A stretch of 64,000 bases of DNA from assembly GCF_009711135.1 (NCBI RefSeq), contig NZ_WMIC01000008.1, positions 186,001 to 250,000 on the forward strand, read 5' to 3'. The notes under the pieces were generated by a model. That model was not told the origin of the DNA, searched no databases, and was given only the letters and a program-made list of their open reading frames with translations. Made by a program: the position numbers and the translations under genes. The stretch comes from Flavobacterium sp. LC2016-01. GTDB taxonomy: Bacteria; Bacteroidota; Bacteroidia; Flavobacteriales; Flavobacteriaceae. Shown piece after piece: positions 17,731-26,165 of this stretch (the first letter of the stretch is position 1; every line of letters begins with the position of its first letter).

Positions 17731-17919
17731 AAACACATAGAAACATAGATTTTTTTCTTTTTGATTTAGAGATCTTAAAAAAGAAACTAGTTTCTTAACA
17801 CATAGCTCCCAAAGTTTGTCATTCCTCGTTACTCGGAATGACAAGATTGTACAGACTATGTTTGTTTGTGCAAGTGAAACGCCTTTTTCAAGTTATAAAA
17901 TCTATGTTTCTATGTGTTT
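17731..17919. mobile_element. Inverted-repeat element without gene (copy B)
   Basis: The 189-bp element has perfect 18-bp terminal inverted repeats AAACACATAGAAACATAG at 17731-17748 and its complement at 17902-17919. Relative to copy A it lies in reverse orientation: the AAAGGCGTTTCACTTG block is on the minus strand near 17870-17885. At the site that holds the GxxExxY gene in copy A it instead contains a second palindrome at 17817-17845 (TTGTCATTCC pairing with GGAATGACAA). It separates the SRPBCC gene from the photolyase gene. Confidence 0.75.
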
Positions 17920-17927
17920 AAAGAAAA

Positions 17928-18437
17928 TTAAAAGCTTTTTTGTTTGCCATTAATTTGTACGACTTGTGGCTCTTTTTGTGAATTGAATAATTCTTCTATT
18001 TTGTTGCGTCGGAAATCGAAAATGGTATTTAGTTTATTTTTTACAATTATGGTGTTCATAATTCGGCCTAGAATTCCGAGTGGAAGGGCGTAATGAACGA
18101 TGTCTGTCATTTTTGTTCGGCCGTCTTTTGTGCGTTCAAAAAAATGTTTGTGATGCCATAATTTGTATGGACCAAAGCGCTGAATGTCGATGAAATATTC
18201 GTTTTCTTGACAAGCTGTAATTTCGGTTACCCATGAAATTTTGATTCCCAAAAGCGGTTTTAAGGTGTAAGTAATGAGCTGTCCGTGATACATTCTTTTA
18301 TTATCAAAATCCTGAATTTCAAAACTCATATTGTCAAGCGTTATGGTTTTAAGATTTTTTGGACTTGAGAAAAAATCCCAACATTCTTCGACACTTGAAT
18401 TTACATATTGTACGGTTTCTATTTTGTATAATTTCAT
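17928..18437 (-). CDS. SRPBCC family protein
   Basis: The 169-residue protein has the START/Bet v1-like helix-grip fold: an N-terminal strand and helix (VQYVNSSVEECWDFFSSPKNL), central strands with MYHGQLITYTLKP and a C-terminal helix beginning GRIMNTIIVKNKLN. Such proteins bind lipids or polyketides. It sits directly after crtZ, 39 bp apart on the same strand, suggesting a role in carotenoid handling or an accessory step; no direct proof. A long-known habit of this phylum is to have this gene beside the carotenoid cluster, from memory. Confidence 0.82.
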   Translation of the reverse strand: MKLYKIETVQYVNSSVEECWDFFSSPKNLKTITLDNMSFEIQDFDNKRMYHGQLITYTLKPLLGIKISWVTEITACQENEYFIDIQRFGPYKLWHHKHFFERTKDGRTKMTDIVHYALPLGILGRIMNTIIVKNKLNTIFDFRRNKIEELFNSQKEPQVVQINGKQKSF

Positions 18438-18476
18438 TTCGTATTAAATCAATTGTTTCAAATGTTTCTTATAAAG

Positions 18477-18917
18477 TTACATTTTATAATATTTAAATGG
18501 TACAAACAACATTCCGAAACATTCTCCTTTTTCTTTGTTGAGGTGTTTATGGTGTATTTTATGTGCTTTTCTAAGTCCGATGAGGTATTTGTTTTTAGTG
18601 TTTTTAAACCATTTAAAACGCTGATGAATCAACACATCGTGAATTAAAAAATAGCAGGCGCCGTAAAGCGTAATCCCACAGGCAATGAAAAACAAATAAT
18701 TGAAACCGGCCTGAGCACCAAAATAAAATAAAAGGATACTTGGAGTAGCAAAAATGACAAAGAAAATGTCGTTGCGCTCAAAGGTATGCTCGTATTTTGG
18801 CTGATGATGATCTTCGTGAAAATACCACATAAAACCGTGCATTACGTACTTATGCGTAAGCCAGGTAACACATTCCATGAACAGAAAAACGCCTAAAAAG
18901 ATTAAAAAAGAAATCAT
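18477..18917 (-). CDS. crtZ: Beta-carotene hydroxylase, fatty-acid hydroxylase family
   Basis: The 146-residue membrane di-iron enzyme hydroxylates the beta-ionone rings of carotenoids (beta-carotene to zeaxanthin). Iron-ligand histidine clusters are visible: HKYVMH near residue 17, HEDHH near 35, and HKIHHKH near 116. Four hydrophobic segments are present. It is slightly short for the family but has all His motifs. It lies downstream of crtB with a repeat of about 100 bp between them. Confidence 0.9.
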   Translation of the reverse strand: MISFLIFLGVFLFMECVTWLTHKYVMHGFMWYFHEDHHQPKYEHTFERNDIFFVIFATPSILLFYFGAQAGFNYLFFIACGITLYGACYFLIHDVLIHQRFKWFKNTKNKYLIGLRKAHKIHHKHLNKEKGECFGMLFVPFKYYKM

Positions 18918-19009
18918 TTTGTAAATGTTGTTATTAAAATTATGACTTTATTTTGTTTGAGTTTAGCTTTAGATTGTAAAATATTAACTCTAATGATTAT
19001 TTTTTTTAC

Positions 19010-19111
19010 TTGTCATCCTGAGCGAAGTCGAAGGACCGCAAGTAGCTCCGCAATCTGTGACAATCTTTGTCGAGTTTCTCGCGAAGATTTCTCCTTCGTC
19101 GAAATGACAAA
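19010..19111. repeat. Intergenic palindromic repeat between crtB and crtZ
   Basis: The ends TTGTCATCCTGAGCGAAGTC with AAGGA, and TCCTTCGTCGAAATGACAAA, form an imperfect inverted repeat about 100 bp apart. The repeat lies between co-directional crtB and crtZ and can fold as one long hairpin in the transcript. It shares its TGTCATCC end with the fragment at 16324-16347. Confidence 0.65.
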
Positions 19112-19126
19112 CTGTTGGCTAAATCT

Positions 19127-19966
19127 CTATACTAACTTCAATTTATACGTCACAAATGACTGCGCCAAAAGCCCAGCTTTTGTATAATTAGAAACCCGTA
19201 TTCTGGAATTTCCTATTTCGTGATATGGTGTGTTTTTTAGCTTTTTGAGTAACTTTTTATAATAAACATAAGCGGTGTAAACGCCAAATTTAGCTTCAAT
19301 TGGCAATTTTACAATTCCTTGATACGCAATTCGGAAATCTTCTTCGATTTCTTTGATGATCTGCGCTTTTGCATCTTCATTGAAATTGTTGAGATTGATT
19401 CCCGGAAAATAAGTTCGGTTTAAAATCAGATTATCATCTTTTAAATCTCTTAGGAAATTTACCTTTTGAAAAGCTGATCCTAAACGCATGGCTTCGTGTT
19501 TTAACTGCTCGTATTTGTGCTCTTTTCCGGAAACAAAAACTTTCAAACACATTAATCCGACAACATCGGCGGAGCCATAAATGTAATCTGCGTACTCGGT
19601 TTGAGTGTTATAAGTTGATTTTATAAGGTCAAGTTTCATGCTTCGTAAAAACGCCTGAACTAAATCATCAGTAATATTATATTCTTTGACTGTATGCTGG
19701 AAAGCGTTTAAAATAGGATTCAGACTGATGCCTAATTGCATTGCTTTGTAATATTCTTTTTCGAAATCCTCGATCAGATATTCTTTTTCATAATCGTGAA
19801 ATGAATCTACGATTTCATCAGCAAAACGCACGAATCCGTAAATGCTGTAAATGGCATCACGAATGCTTGGCGACAGCATTTTTACTGCCAATGAAAATGA
19901 GGAACTGTAATTTTGCGTAATCAGTTTACTGCATTTGAAAGAAACGGCGTCGAATAGTGATTTCAT
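19127..19966 (-). CDS. crtB: Phytoene synthase
   Basis: The 279-residue enzyme condenses two geranylgeranyl diphosphates to phytoene. Aspartate-rich substrate-Mg motifs are present: DEIVDSFHDYEKE (first, near residue 50) and NFLRDLKDDN (second, near residue 180). The length is usual for bacterial CrtB. It begins three bases after the stop of crtI on the same strand, so they are one operon. Confidence 0.93.
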   Translation of the reverse strand: MKSLFDAVSFKCSKLITQNYSSSFSLAVKMLSPSIRDAIYSIYGFVRFADEIVDSFHDYEKEYLIEDFEKEYYKAMQLGISLNPILNAFQHTVKEYNITDDLVQAFLRSMKLDLIKSTYNTQTEYADYIYGSADVVGLMCLKVFVSGKEHKYEQLKHEAMRLGSAFQKVNFLRDLKDDNLILNRTYFPGINLNNFNEDAKAQIIKEIEEDFRIAYQGIVKLPIEAKFGVYTAYVYYKKLLKKLKNTPYHEIGNSRIRVSNYTKAGLLAQSFVTYKLKLV

Positions 19967-19969
19967 TTT

Positions 19970-21436
19970 TTAAGATCTAAAAGATTTTTGAATTAACTCA
20001 GCAACCAATTTTCCCGAAATTAAAGCAGGCGGAACCCCTGGACCAGGAACAGTTAATTGTCCTGTGAAATATAAATTACGTACTTTTTTGCTTTTTAGTT
20101 TTGGCCTTAAGAAAGCAGTCTGCGATAAAGTATTCGCCATTCCGTAAGCGTTGCCTTTATACGCATTGTAATCTGTTACGAAATCATTTTTGCAGAATGA
20201 CTTCTTAAATATAATGTTATTTTTAATTTTCTGTTGTGTAAGCTCTTCAAAACGATCGATTATCTTTTCGAAATAGGCTTCTCGTAGTTCTTCATTATCT
20301 TCAATTCCCGGTGCAAGCGGAATTAAGAAAAACCCTGATTCCATTCCTTCGGGCGCTGCCGTAAGATCTGTTTTGGATGGAAAATTGGCATAAAACAATG
20401 GAGATTCCGGCCATTGTGGATCATCATAAATGGCTTTTGCATGCTTGTCAAAATCAACATCAAAAAATAATGCATGATGCGAAATGTTTTCTATTTTTTT
20501 ATTGAAGCCAATGAAAAATAGGAGAGAAGAAGGAGCAAAAATTCGGTTTTCCCAATATTTATTGGAATAAACACGATGTTCTTTTTCGAGCAAAGTTTCA
20601 GTATGCTGATAATCGGCACCACTTAAAATCAGGTCTGCTTTTATGATTTCTGCGTTGATTTCAACTCCAGTTGCGGTTTTGTTTTCAACGATTATTTTTT
20701 CAATTGGCGAATTGGTTTTAATCGTAACGCCAAGTTCTAAAGCTAATTTTTCAATACCGCGAATAACATCAAACATTCCTGTTTTTGGATGCCAGGTTCC
20801 TAGACCAAAATCGGCATAATTCATAAAATTGTAAAAGGAAGGCGTTTTGCTGGGTTTTGCTCCAAGAAATAAAACGGGAAATTCTAAGATTTGAATTAAT
20901 CTTTCGTTTTTGAATTTCTTTCGGATATCCTGACTCACATTACTCAAAAACTGATCGAGTTTTAAAGCTGTTTTTGGTGTAATTAATTCTAAAGGAGAAA
21001 CTCCGGGACGATATACAAGATCTTTAATCGCAATATCATAATTGCTTTTTGCTTGGTCGATGAAGTTCTGAAGTTTATTAGCACTTCCGTTTTCGATGGT
21101 TTCAAAAGCAGCTTTTATTTCTTCTAAATTATCGCAAATACTGATAAAATCATTTGTTCCAAAATAAACTCTGTAGGCAGGATTAAGTTTTATGAGTTCA
21201 TAATAATCAGAAGTTTGTTTATTAAAATCCTGAAAAAAGCGATCAAAAACATCTGGCATCCAGTACCAGCTTGGTCCCATATCAAAGGTGAAACCATCTT
21301 TCTTAAATTGTCGTGCTCGGCCACCAATCGTTGGATTTTTTTCATAAATAGTAACCTTGTGTCCTTGTTTTGCCAAGTAACACGATGCGGCTAAAGAAGA
21401 AAAGCCAGATCCTAGTATGATAATTGTTTTTGTCAT
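19970..21436 (-). CDS. crtI: Phytoene desaturase
   Basis: The 488-residue FAD enzyme introduces double bases of conjugation into phytoene to form lycopene. The N-terminal dinucleotide motif is GSGFSSLAASCYLAKQGH with the following GGRARQF, and the C-terminal CrtI signature is TGQLTVPGPGVPPALISGK. Length fits the family. It is preceded by the MerR/B12 regulator at a gap of 37 bp and followed tightly by crtB. Confidence 0.94.
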   Translation of the reverse strand: MTKTIIILGSGFSSLAASCYLAKQGHKVTIYEKNPTIGGRARQFKKDGFTFDMGPSWYWMPDVFDRFFQDFNKQTSDYYELIKLNPAYRVYFGTNDFISICDNLEEIKAAFETIENGSANKLQNFIDQAKSNYDIAIKDLVYRPGVSPLELITPKTALKLDQFLSNVSQDIRKKFKNERLIQILEFPVLFLGAKPSKTPSFYNFMNYADFGLGTWHPKTGMFDVIRGIEKLALELGVTIKTNSPIEKIIVENKTATGVEINAEIIKADLILSGADYQHTETLLEKEHRVYSNKYWENRIFAPSSLLFFIGFNKKIENISHHALFFDVDFDKHAKAIYDDPQWPESPLFYANFPSKTDLTAAPEGMESGFFLIPLAPGIEDNEELREAYFEKIIDRFEELTQQKIKNNIIFKKSFCKNDFVTDYNAYKGNAYGMANTLSQTAFLRPKLKSKKVRNLYFTGQLTVPGPGVPPALISGKLVAELIQKSFRS

Positions 21437-21473
21437 TTGTTTAACAAATATACAAAAACTTTAAACAAAATAA

Positions 21474-22373
21474 TTAAATTTCTTCGATAGTTTCTTCCAT
21501 CGAATCAAAAACACGAATGCGCTCATGCAGATTTGACTGGTCAATATGTTCTACCATATTACCCATAAGCCAGATTTCGTTATTTTTCAGCAACAATTTC
21601 TGTCCCATCGATTTTACATATTGATTAATAACAGTTCTATCAGGCTGAACGGTCATGAACGAAACGAATGTTATGTTTTCAAAATGTCGAGTAAGATCCT
21701 GCAAGTTTTCAATAGGCATACTTTCTCCTAAATAAATGGTTTTGTATCCTTTTGTCAAAATTTCGTATTGCAGATATAAAAGACCAATTTGATGCACTTC
21801 ATTTAAAGGCAATGACAGCACAAAGATTCGGTCTGTTTTTGTAGGTTTTAATATTTGAAGACTTTCGGTATAAATTAAAATTTTCTGTTTGATCAAATGA
21901 CTCATAAAGTGTTCATTTGCGGGTGTTATGGTTTCAGATTGCCATAACAGGCCTAACTCTTTCAACAACGGAAGAAAATGGTCTTTAAAAACTTCTTTAA
22001 AGCTTTTTTCTGAAATAAGCCAGTCAAAAGTATTGAAGAATAATTCTTGGTCGAAATTCATCATTGCCATTTTAAACGAAGTGATAGCATAGTTTTGCGA
22101 ATTTTTCTTAGAAATAATTTCGCGTACTAACTGCGGGATTCTGTCCTCAGGATAAGTAGCAATTTTAGAAATTTTATAACCGTACTGATGAAGCAAAGTT
22201 ATATTTAAAAGTTTCTGTAAGTTTTGTAAATTATATAGTCTGATATTGGTATCCGTTCGCATTGGTTCAAGAATATTGTATCTTTTTTCCCAAATACGAA
22301 TTGTATGCGCTTTTATGCCAGATAAGTTTTCGAGGTCTTTTATGCTGAAAACCGTTTTTATATTGTTTACCAT
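21474..22373 (-). CDS. MerR-family regulator with cobalamin-binding photosensor domain (CarH/LitR-like)
   Basis: The 299-residue protein starts at ATG 22373 (a TTG at 22394 is less likely). Residues 8-75 are a MerR winged HTH (IKAHTIRIWEKRYNILEP). Residues about 95-165 are the helical B12-cap, with Trp144 and Glu154-His155 forming the W-x9-EH motif that defines CarH/LitR light sensors. Residues 180-299 are a Rossmann B12-binding domain with the lower-axial-ligand motif E-x-H-x-x-G at 192-197 (His194). Known CarH binds adenosylcobalamin, represses carotenoid genes in the dark and releases DNA on illumination. It leads the crtI-crtB-crtZ cluster, so light control of carotenoids is likely. Confidence 0.88.
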   Translation of the reverse strand: MVNNIKTVFSIKDLENLSGIKAHTIRIWEKRYNILEPMRTDTNIRLYNLQNLQKLLNITLLHQYGYKISKIATYPEDRIPQLVREIISKKNSQNYAITSFKMAMMNFDQELFFNTFDWLISEKSFKEVFKDHFLPLLKELGLLWQSETITPANEHFMSHLIKQKILIYTESLQILKPTKTDRIFVLSLPLNEVHQIGLLYLQYEILTKGYKTIYLGESMPIENLQDLTRHFENITFVSFMTVQPDRTVINQYVKSMGQKLLLKNNEIWLMGNMVEHIDQSNLHERIRVFDSMEETIEEI

Positions 22374-22444
22374 TATTGATCGTTGAGTAAACAAAAATAA
22401 AATAAAATCTGAAATAACCTCTAAAACTTTATCAAAATGCTAGA

Positions 22445-23407
22445 TTATTGAAAGTTTGTAGTCTCATACTGATTTAATTTGTCCAGATGAAGAATTGTTT
22501 TGGACGCGTTTTGGCTTCTGTTGTACATAGTTACAAATTTTGCGCCATATATAATTTCGTCAAAAGTATACGAAGTTCGAGCAGCAACCGTGTTGCTAAA
22601 CATGTCATCAAAAGTGGTAATAAAGACTAAAATTTCGCCATGTATTTTTTTGAAATCTTCTTCGGTAAAATTATATAAAGGACTGTTTTTTGTAATTGGA
22701 TGCACCAATGTCCAACTTAATGTAAGAGCATTGATTTTGTCTAATTCCAAATCGAGACTGTAGAATTTATTCACTTGTACGCCATTTTCCTCAATACTTA
22801 ATCCTAAAGTTATTTTTGCTGTAGCATCAGTAAAATTGGTGTTTTTAAAAGGTACAAGCCGAATCATTAAACCTTTATCTTCTCCATAAGGCGAAATTAA
22901 AGCATTGTGGGAAAATTTTAAATATGCAGTAGGCTTGCTGAATCTTCCAAAAAACAATCCTGTTGCAATTGCAAAGCTTAATAATCCAATTAGTGCTTCG
23001 GCAGCAGACAAGGCGCTCGTTAAAAATCCAGTCGGACTAATATGCCCATAACCAACGGTGGTAAATGTTTGTGCGCTAAAAAAATAAGCCTGGCCAAATT
23101 GCTTCAAAATGCTTTGAGACTGTTCGATTCCGTCAAGATGTTCAATTCCTATGGCATAATAAATGACGGCAAAAATAAAATTGATGACAATGTAAAAACT
23201 AAATAAAATGAGCATGAATTTCCAATTTGGCATATTAATCATGGTATGATACCAACTGATGCGACGAAATAAATGCATGCCTCTTTTTTCAACATTTGCC
23301 GTTCCATTTTTATTGACAAATCTTCCGCCGTAACTTTCTGCATTGGTTCCAAACCCGGAATTTTTATCTGTTTGAGCATTGTTGTTGATTTTTTTAAGAA
23401 GCGCCAT
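22445..23407 (-). CDS. Inward-rectifier potassium channel (KirBac type)
   Basis: The 320-residue protein forms a tetrameric inner-membrane K+ channel. It has an N-terminal slide helix, M1 at about residues 63-86, a pore helix with the selectivity filter TVGYG (117-121), M2 at about 132-155, and a C-terminal cytoplasmic beta-sandwich domain typical of Kir channels, containing the NTNFTDATAKITLGLS and ARTSYTFDEIIYGAKF strands. Physiological role in flavobacteria is not known. Confidence 0.92.
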   Translation of the reverse strand: MALLKKINNNAQTDKNSGFGTNAESYGGRFVNKNGTANVEKRGMHLFRRISWYHTMINMPNWKFMLILFSFYIVINFIFAVIYYAIGIEHLDGIEQSQSILKQFGQAYFFSAQTFTTVGYGHISPTGFLTSALSAAEALIGLLSFAIATGLFFGRFSKPTAYLKFSHNALISPYGEDKGLMIRLVPFKNTNFTDATAKITLGLSIEENGVQVNKFYSLDLELDKINALTLSWTLVHPITKNSPLYNFTEEDFKKIHGEILVFITTFDDMFSNTVAARTSYTFDEIIYGAKFVTMYNRSQNASKTILHLDKLNQYETTNFQ

Positions 23408-23471
23408 AGAAATTTAATTGAAGAGCAAATTTATAAATATCTTTTGTGGAATATTAAAGTGTTTGTAAAAT

Positions 23472-23509
23472 AAAAGCCATTTGTATTTTGGTCTTTACAA
23501 ATGGCTTTT
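23472..23509 (-). terminator. Intrinsic terminator after the TPR gene
   Basis: A stem AAAAGCCATTTGTA pairs with TACAAATGGCTTTT, with a short loop; it lies directly after the stop of 23522-24022 on the minus strand and is followed by an A/T-rich tail. It could also serve in the other direction. Confidence 0.65.
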
Positions 23510-23521
23510 GTTGTTTTTCTT

Positions 23522-24022
23522 TTATCTGCAAAAAGTTGCTTTGTTTTTTATTGCGCTCTGACTTCCGAGTTCTACAGCTTTTGAGAAATCTTTGCAGGAA
23601 TTTTTCTTGTCGCCAATTTTATTATAAGCCAAACCTCTTAAATTGTAGGCGATATAATCTTTAGGATTAAGCCCAAGTGACGAAGTGCAGTCATCAATGG
23701 CTTCTTTGTAGTTCATCAATTTGTAATTTACATTGGCTCTTCCAGTAAAAGCATCGGCATTCATGCTGTCTAGTTCAATCGTTTTGCTAAAATCTGCGAG
23801 AGCGCCATTTAAATCATTAAGTTTAAGTTTTGCGACACCGCGATTTTGGTACGCTTCAACAAATTTTGAATTCATGCTGATTGCTTTTGTGTAATCGCTT
23901 ATAGCGCCTTTTGTATTGCCTGCTTCTGCTTTTTTCATGGCTTTGTCAAAATAAGCAGTTGCAGATTGTGCCCAGGAAGAGCAAGTAATCATAATAAATG
24001 ATACTAATAGTAGGTTTTTCAT
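23522..24022 (-). CDS. Secreted TPR-repeat protein
   Basis: The 166-residue protein has a signal peptide (cleavage near CSSWAQS) and three to four tetratricopeptide repeats, with the typical W/L-G-A-x-F-P pattern in AEAGNTKGAISDYTKAI and NDLNGALADFSKTIELD. These are protein-protein interaction scaffolds, here likely periplasmic. No partner is seen. Confidence 0.85.
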   Translation of the reverse strand: MKNLLLVSFIMITCSSWAQSATAYFDKAMKKAEAGNTKGAISDYTKAISMNSKFVEAYQNRGVAKLKLNDLNGALADFSKTIELDSMNADAFTGRANVNYKLMNYKEAIDDCTSSLGLNPKDYIAYNLRGLAYNKIGDKKNSCKDFSKAVELGSQSAIKNKATFCR

Positions 24023-24136
24023 AAAACTAATTTGGGATTAGCGGTTAATTATTTCCAGACGAATTTAAGAAAGATTTATTTTGGAAGAGAAGTTCTTGTG
24101 TGAAATAAATATAAACTTGTTGGGGGTAATGAATTC

Positions 24137-24273
24137 AAACACATAGAGACATAGATTTAAAAGGCGCAAAAAAGGCGTTTCACTTGTTTTAACAAACATA
24201 GTTGGCTATGTGTTAGAAACTGGTTTCTTTTTAAGCTCTTTTCTACAAATAAAATCTATGTTTCTATGTGTTG
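24137..24273. mobile_element. Inverted-repeat element without gene (copy C)
   Basis: The 137-bp element is the smallest of three. Its ends are AAACACATAGAGACATAG at 24137-24154 and the complement, changed at the outermost base, at 24256-24273. It keeps AAAGGCGTTTCACTTG, then AACAAACATAG and GCTATGTGTTA separated only by TTG, where copy A has its gene. The right half holds GAAACTGGTTTC. It can fold as one long hairpin with an internal inner palindrome. Confidence 0.75.
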
Positions 24274-24310
24274 AATAAAAAAACGAATTATAACCAACGG
24301 GTTTTTATAA

Positions 24311-24868
24311 TTAAATTTTCAAAAATCCTCGAAATCCTCTTGCTGCATAATAGGATTCGGCGCCATTGTGATAAAGGAAAACCCTGCCGTAACGGAAATC
24401 ACAAAATACCGCGCCGCCAAGTTTTCGAACATCATCTGGCGTTGCGATCCAGCTTGAGGTTTTAGTATCAAAATTTCCAAATTCTTGTAATTGTCGATAT
24501 TGTTCTTCAGTTAAAAGCTCAATTCCCATTTCGGCTGCCATATCAACGGCACTGTTTTTAGGTTTGTGTTCTTTTCTTGAATCCAATGCTTTTCTGTCGT
24601 AACAAAGGCTTCTGCGGGCTTTTGGGCTTTCGGCTGCGCAATCGAAGAATGTATATTCGTCAGTATCTTTATTGTAGTTTACAACATCTGGTTCGCCTTC
24701 TGTTTTTTCCATTTGAAGCAAAGACCAAAGTTTCTCCGGATTTGCATTGAGTTTAGCTTCGACTTTTGACCAATCTATATTTTGATGACGATTTGTGTTT
24801 TTCTCAAAACGGACTTTCAAAATGCTGATCAGCTGTTCTTGTTCTTCCTGCGAAATTTTATTTTTCAT
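24311..24868 (-). CDS. DUF4256 domain-containing protein
   Basis: The 185-residue cytoplasmic protein matches the DUF4256 family, with FDCAAESPKARRSLCYDRKA, GIELLTEEQYRQLQEFG and the C-terminal FCDFRYGRVFLYHNGAESYY. Function unknown. It is the last gene in the ArsR-led operon 24311-27346, only 18 bp after the AlkD-like gene. Confidence 0.85.
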   Translation of the reverse strand: MKNKISQEEQEQLISILKVRFEKNTNRHQNIDWSKVEAKLNANPEKLWSLLQMEKTEGEPDVVNYNKDTDEYTFFDCAAESPKARRSLCYDRKALDSRKEHKPKNSAVDMAAEMGIELLTEEQYRQLQEFGNFDTKTSSWIATPDDVRKLGGAVFCDFRYGRVFLYHNGAESYYAARGFRGFLKI

Positions 24869-24886
24869 TTTGTTGTTTTTTGATCA

Positions 24887-25552
24887 TTACTCTTGTCGGC
24901 GTACCATTTCATTTATCCAAATTGGTGCAAAAGGAGAAGTACAGCCTTTTGAAGTTGGGTAATCTCTGTAAATGCCCAATTTCTCTCCAATAGCTAAGGC
25001 GCGTTCTCGATATTCAGGAAATTTAATTCCAATTTGTGCCAAAGTGCTGTTCATTGTCCATTGGACTTCTGGCGCTGCGGTTGGCATTTCGTTTTCAATT
25101 CTATCAAGTAAAGCTGGTAAATCAAGAATTTCAGGATTTCGGGCAACACATCCGCTGGTCAGGCTCCATGCGGCGCGGCCGTGCATCACATCGGTTGAAT
25201 GCATCCAGGCTTGTCGCAAAGTTTCTCGGTCGGGATACTCTTTTATTATATAGGAATAAAACCAATCGGCAATATGGACGAATTTTTCCGAGGAAACCAT
25301 TTTGGCAATTTGTTCATTCGAAAGTTTCTTTGGATCTATAATCAATATTGCTAAAAATCGAGCGTCGGCATTTTCAGTATCCCAAAGTTCAAGTGCTAAT
25401 TCGTGATTGATTTTTATTTTTTTTGCCAATGTCCGAATGTCGCCCATTTTAACGCCAAACTGATTCTCAGAAACACCACGTTTTTTATTTTGGGCAAATA
25501 CTTTTTCATCTCCAAGAGATTTGAGCTGTATTAAAATATCTTTAGCTGTCAT
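24887..25552 (-). CDS. DNA alkylation repair protein (AlkD-like HEAT-repeat protein)
   Basis: The 221-residue all-helical protein fits the AlkC/AlkD superfamily of DNA glycosylase-like proteins built from HEAT repeats, with the N-terminal KRGVSENQFGVKMGDIRTLAK, IADWFYSYIIKEYPD and the C-terminal CTSPFAPIWI. Cytosolic; acts on alkylated bases by homology. It sits between a YdeI-type gene and DUF4256 in one operon. Confidence 0.85.
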   Translation of the reverse strand: MTAKDILIQLKSLGDEKVFAQNKKRGVSENQFGVKMGDIRTLAKKIKINHELALELWDTENADARFLAILIIDPKKLSNEQIAKMVSSEKFVHIADWFYSYIIKEYPDRETLRQAWMHSTDVMHGRAAWSLTSGCVARNPEILDLPALLDRIENEMPTAAPEVQWTMNSTLAQIGIKFPEYRERALAIGEKLGIYRDYPTSKGCTSPFAPIWINEMVRRQE

Positions 25553-25576
25553 TTTGATTTGTATTAAAATGGCAAA

Positions 25577-26155
25577 TTAATCATTTAAACCTTTTCCGTC
25601 AAGAATATTCTGCGTGTGTTTTTCAACTCTTGCTTCTCGCGTTTTGGCTTGTTTTGGCTGAGAAAAGTGCAATAAATAAGCTCTTTGTCTTCCTGGAGTT
25701 AAGGCTTCAAAAGCTTTTTTTAATTCGGAATCTTCATTTAATTTCTTTTGAAATTCTTCAGAAACTGGAAAATCAGAAGTCTTTTTCAGATTGACTTTTA
25801 ATCCCGCTTTTTCAATTTCAATTGCCTGATAGATATACGTTTTTAAAACAGGTTTCAAATCGACAATTTCTTTAAGATTTGTGAATCGAATATGACGGGC
25901 GGCCTGAACATTTTCGGATTGCTGAATCAAAATTCCGTCCGTATCTTTCATCAAAGCGCCTTTAAAAAATAGAAAAGCGCAATACTCTTTAAAAGCGTGA
26001 ATTAAAACAACATTGCTGTCTTGGTACATATAACATGAATTTCCCCATTTTAATTCTTCAGTAAGCTGGCATTCCAGAGCGATGGTTCGCATCAGCTCTA
26101 ATTCTTCTTGCCATTTTACAGCCTTATCAAAGAAAAAGTCAACTTTCGGATTCAT
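25577..26155 (-). CDS. YdeI/OmdA-family protein with DUF1801 domain
   Basis: The 192-residue protein has an N-terminal DUF1801 part (residues about 15-110, ELKWGNSCYMYQDSNVVLI and EYCAFLFFKGALMKD) and a C-terminal OmdA-like helical tail with AFEALTPGRQRAYLLHFSQP. Function not established. Member of the ArsR-led operon. Confidence 0.85.
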   Translation of the reverse strand: MNPKVDFFFDKAVKWQEELELMRTIALECQLTEELKWGNSCYMYQDSNVVLIHAFKEYCAFLFFKGALMKDTDGILIQQSENVQAARHIRFTNLKEIVDLKPVLKTYIYQAIEIEKAGLKVNLKKTSDFPVSEEFQKKLNEDSELKKAFEALTPGRQRAYLLHFSQPKQAKTREARVEKHTQNILDGKGLND

Positions 26156-26165
26156 TTTTATTAAT

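Noticed and set aside
18942..19187. Plus-strand frame across the intergenic repeat and the 3' end of crtB
   Set aside because: It is formed by the palindromic repeat and the antisense of crtB.
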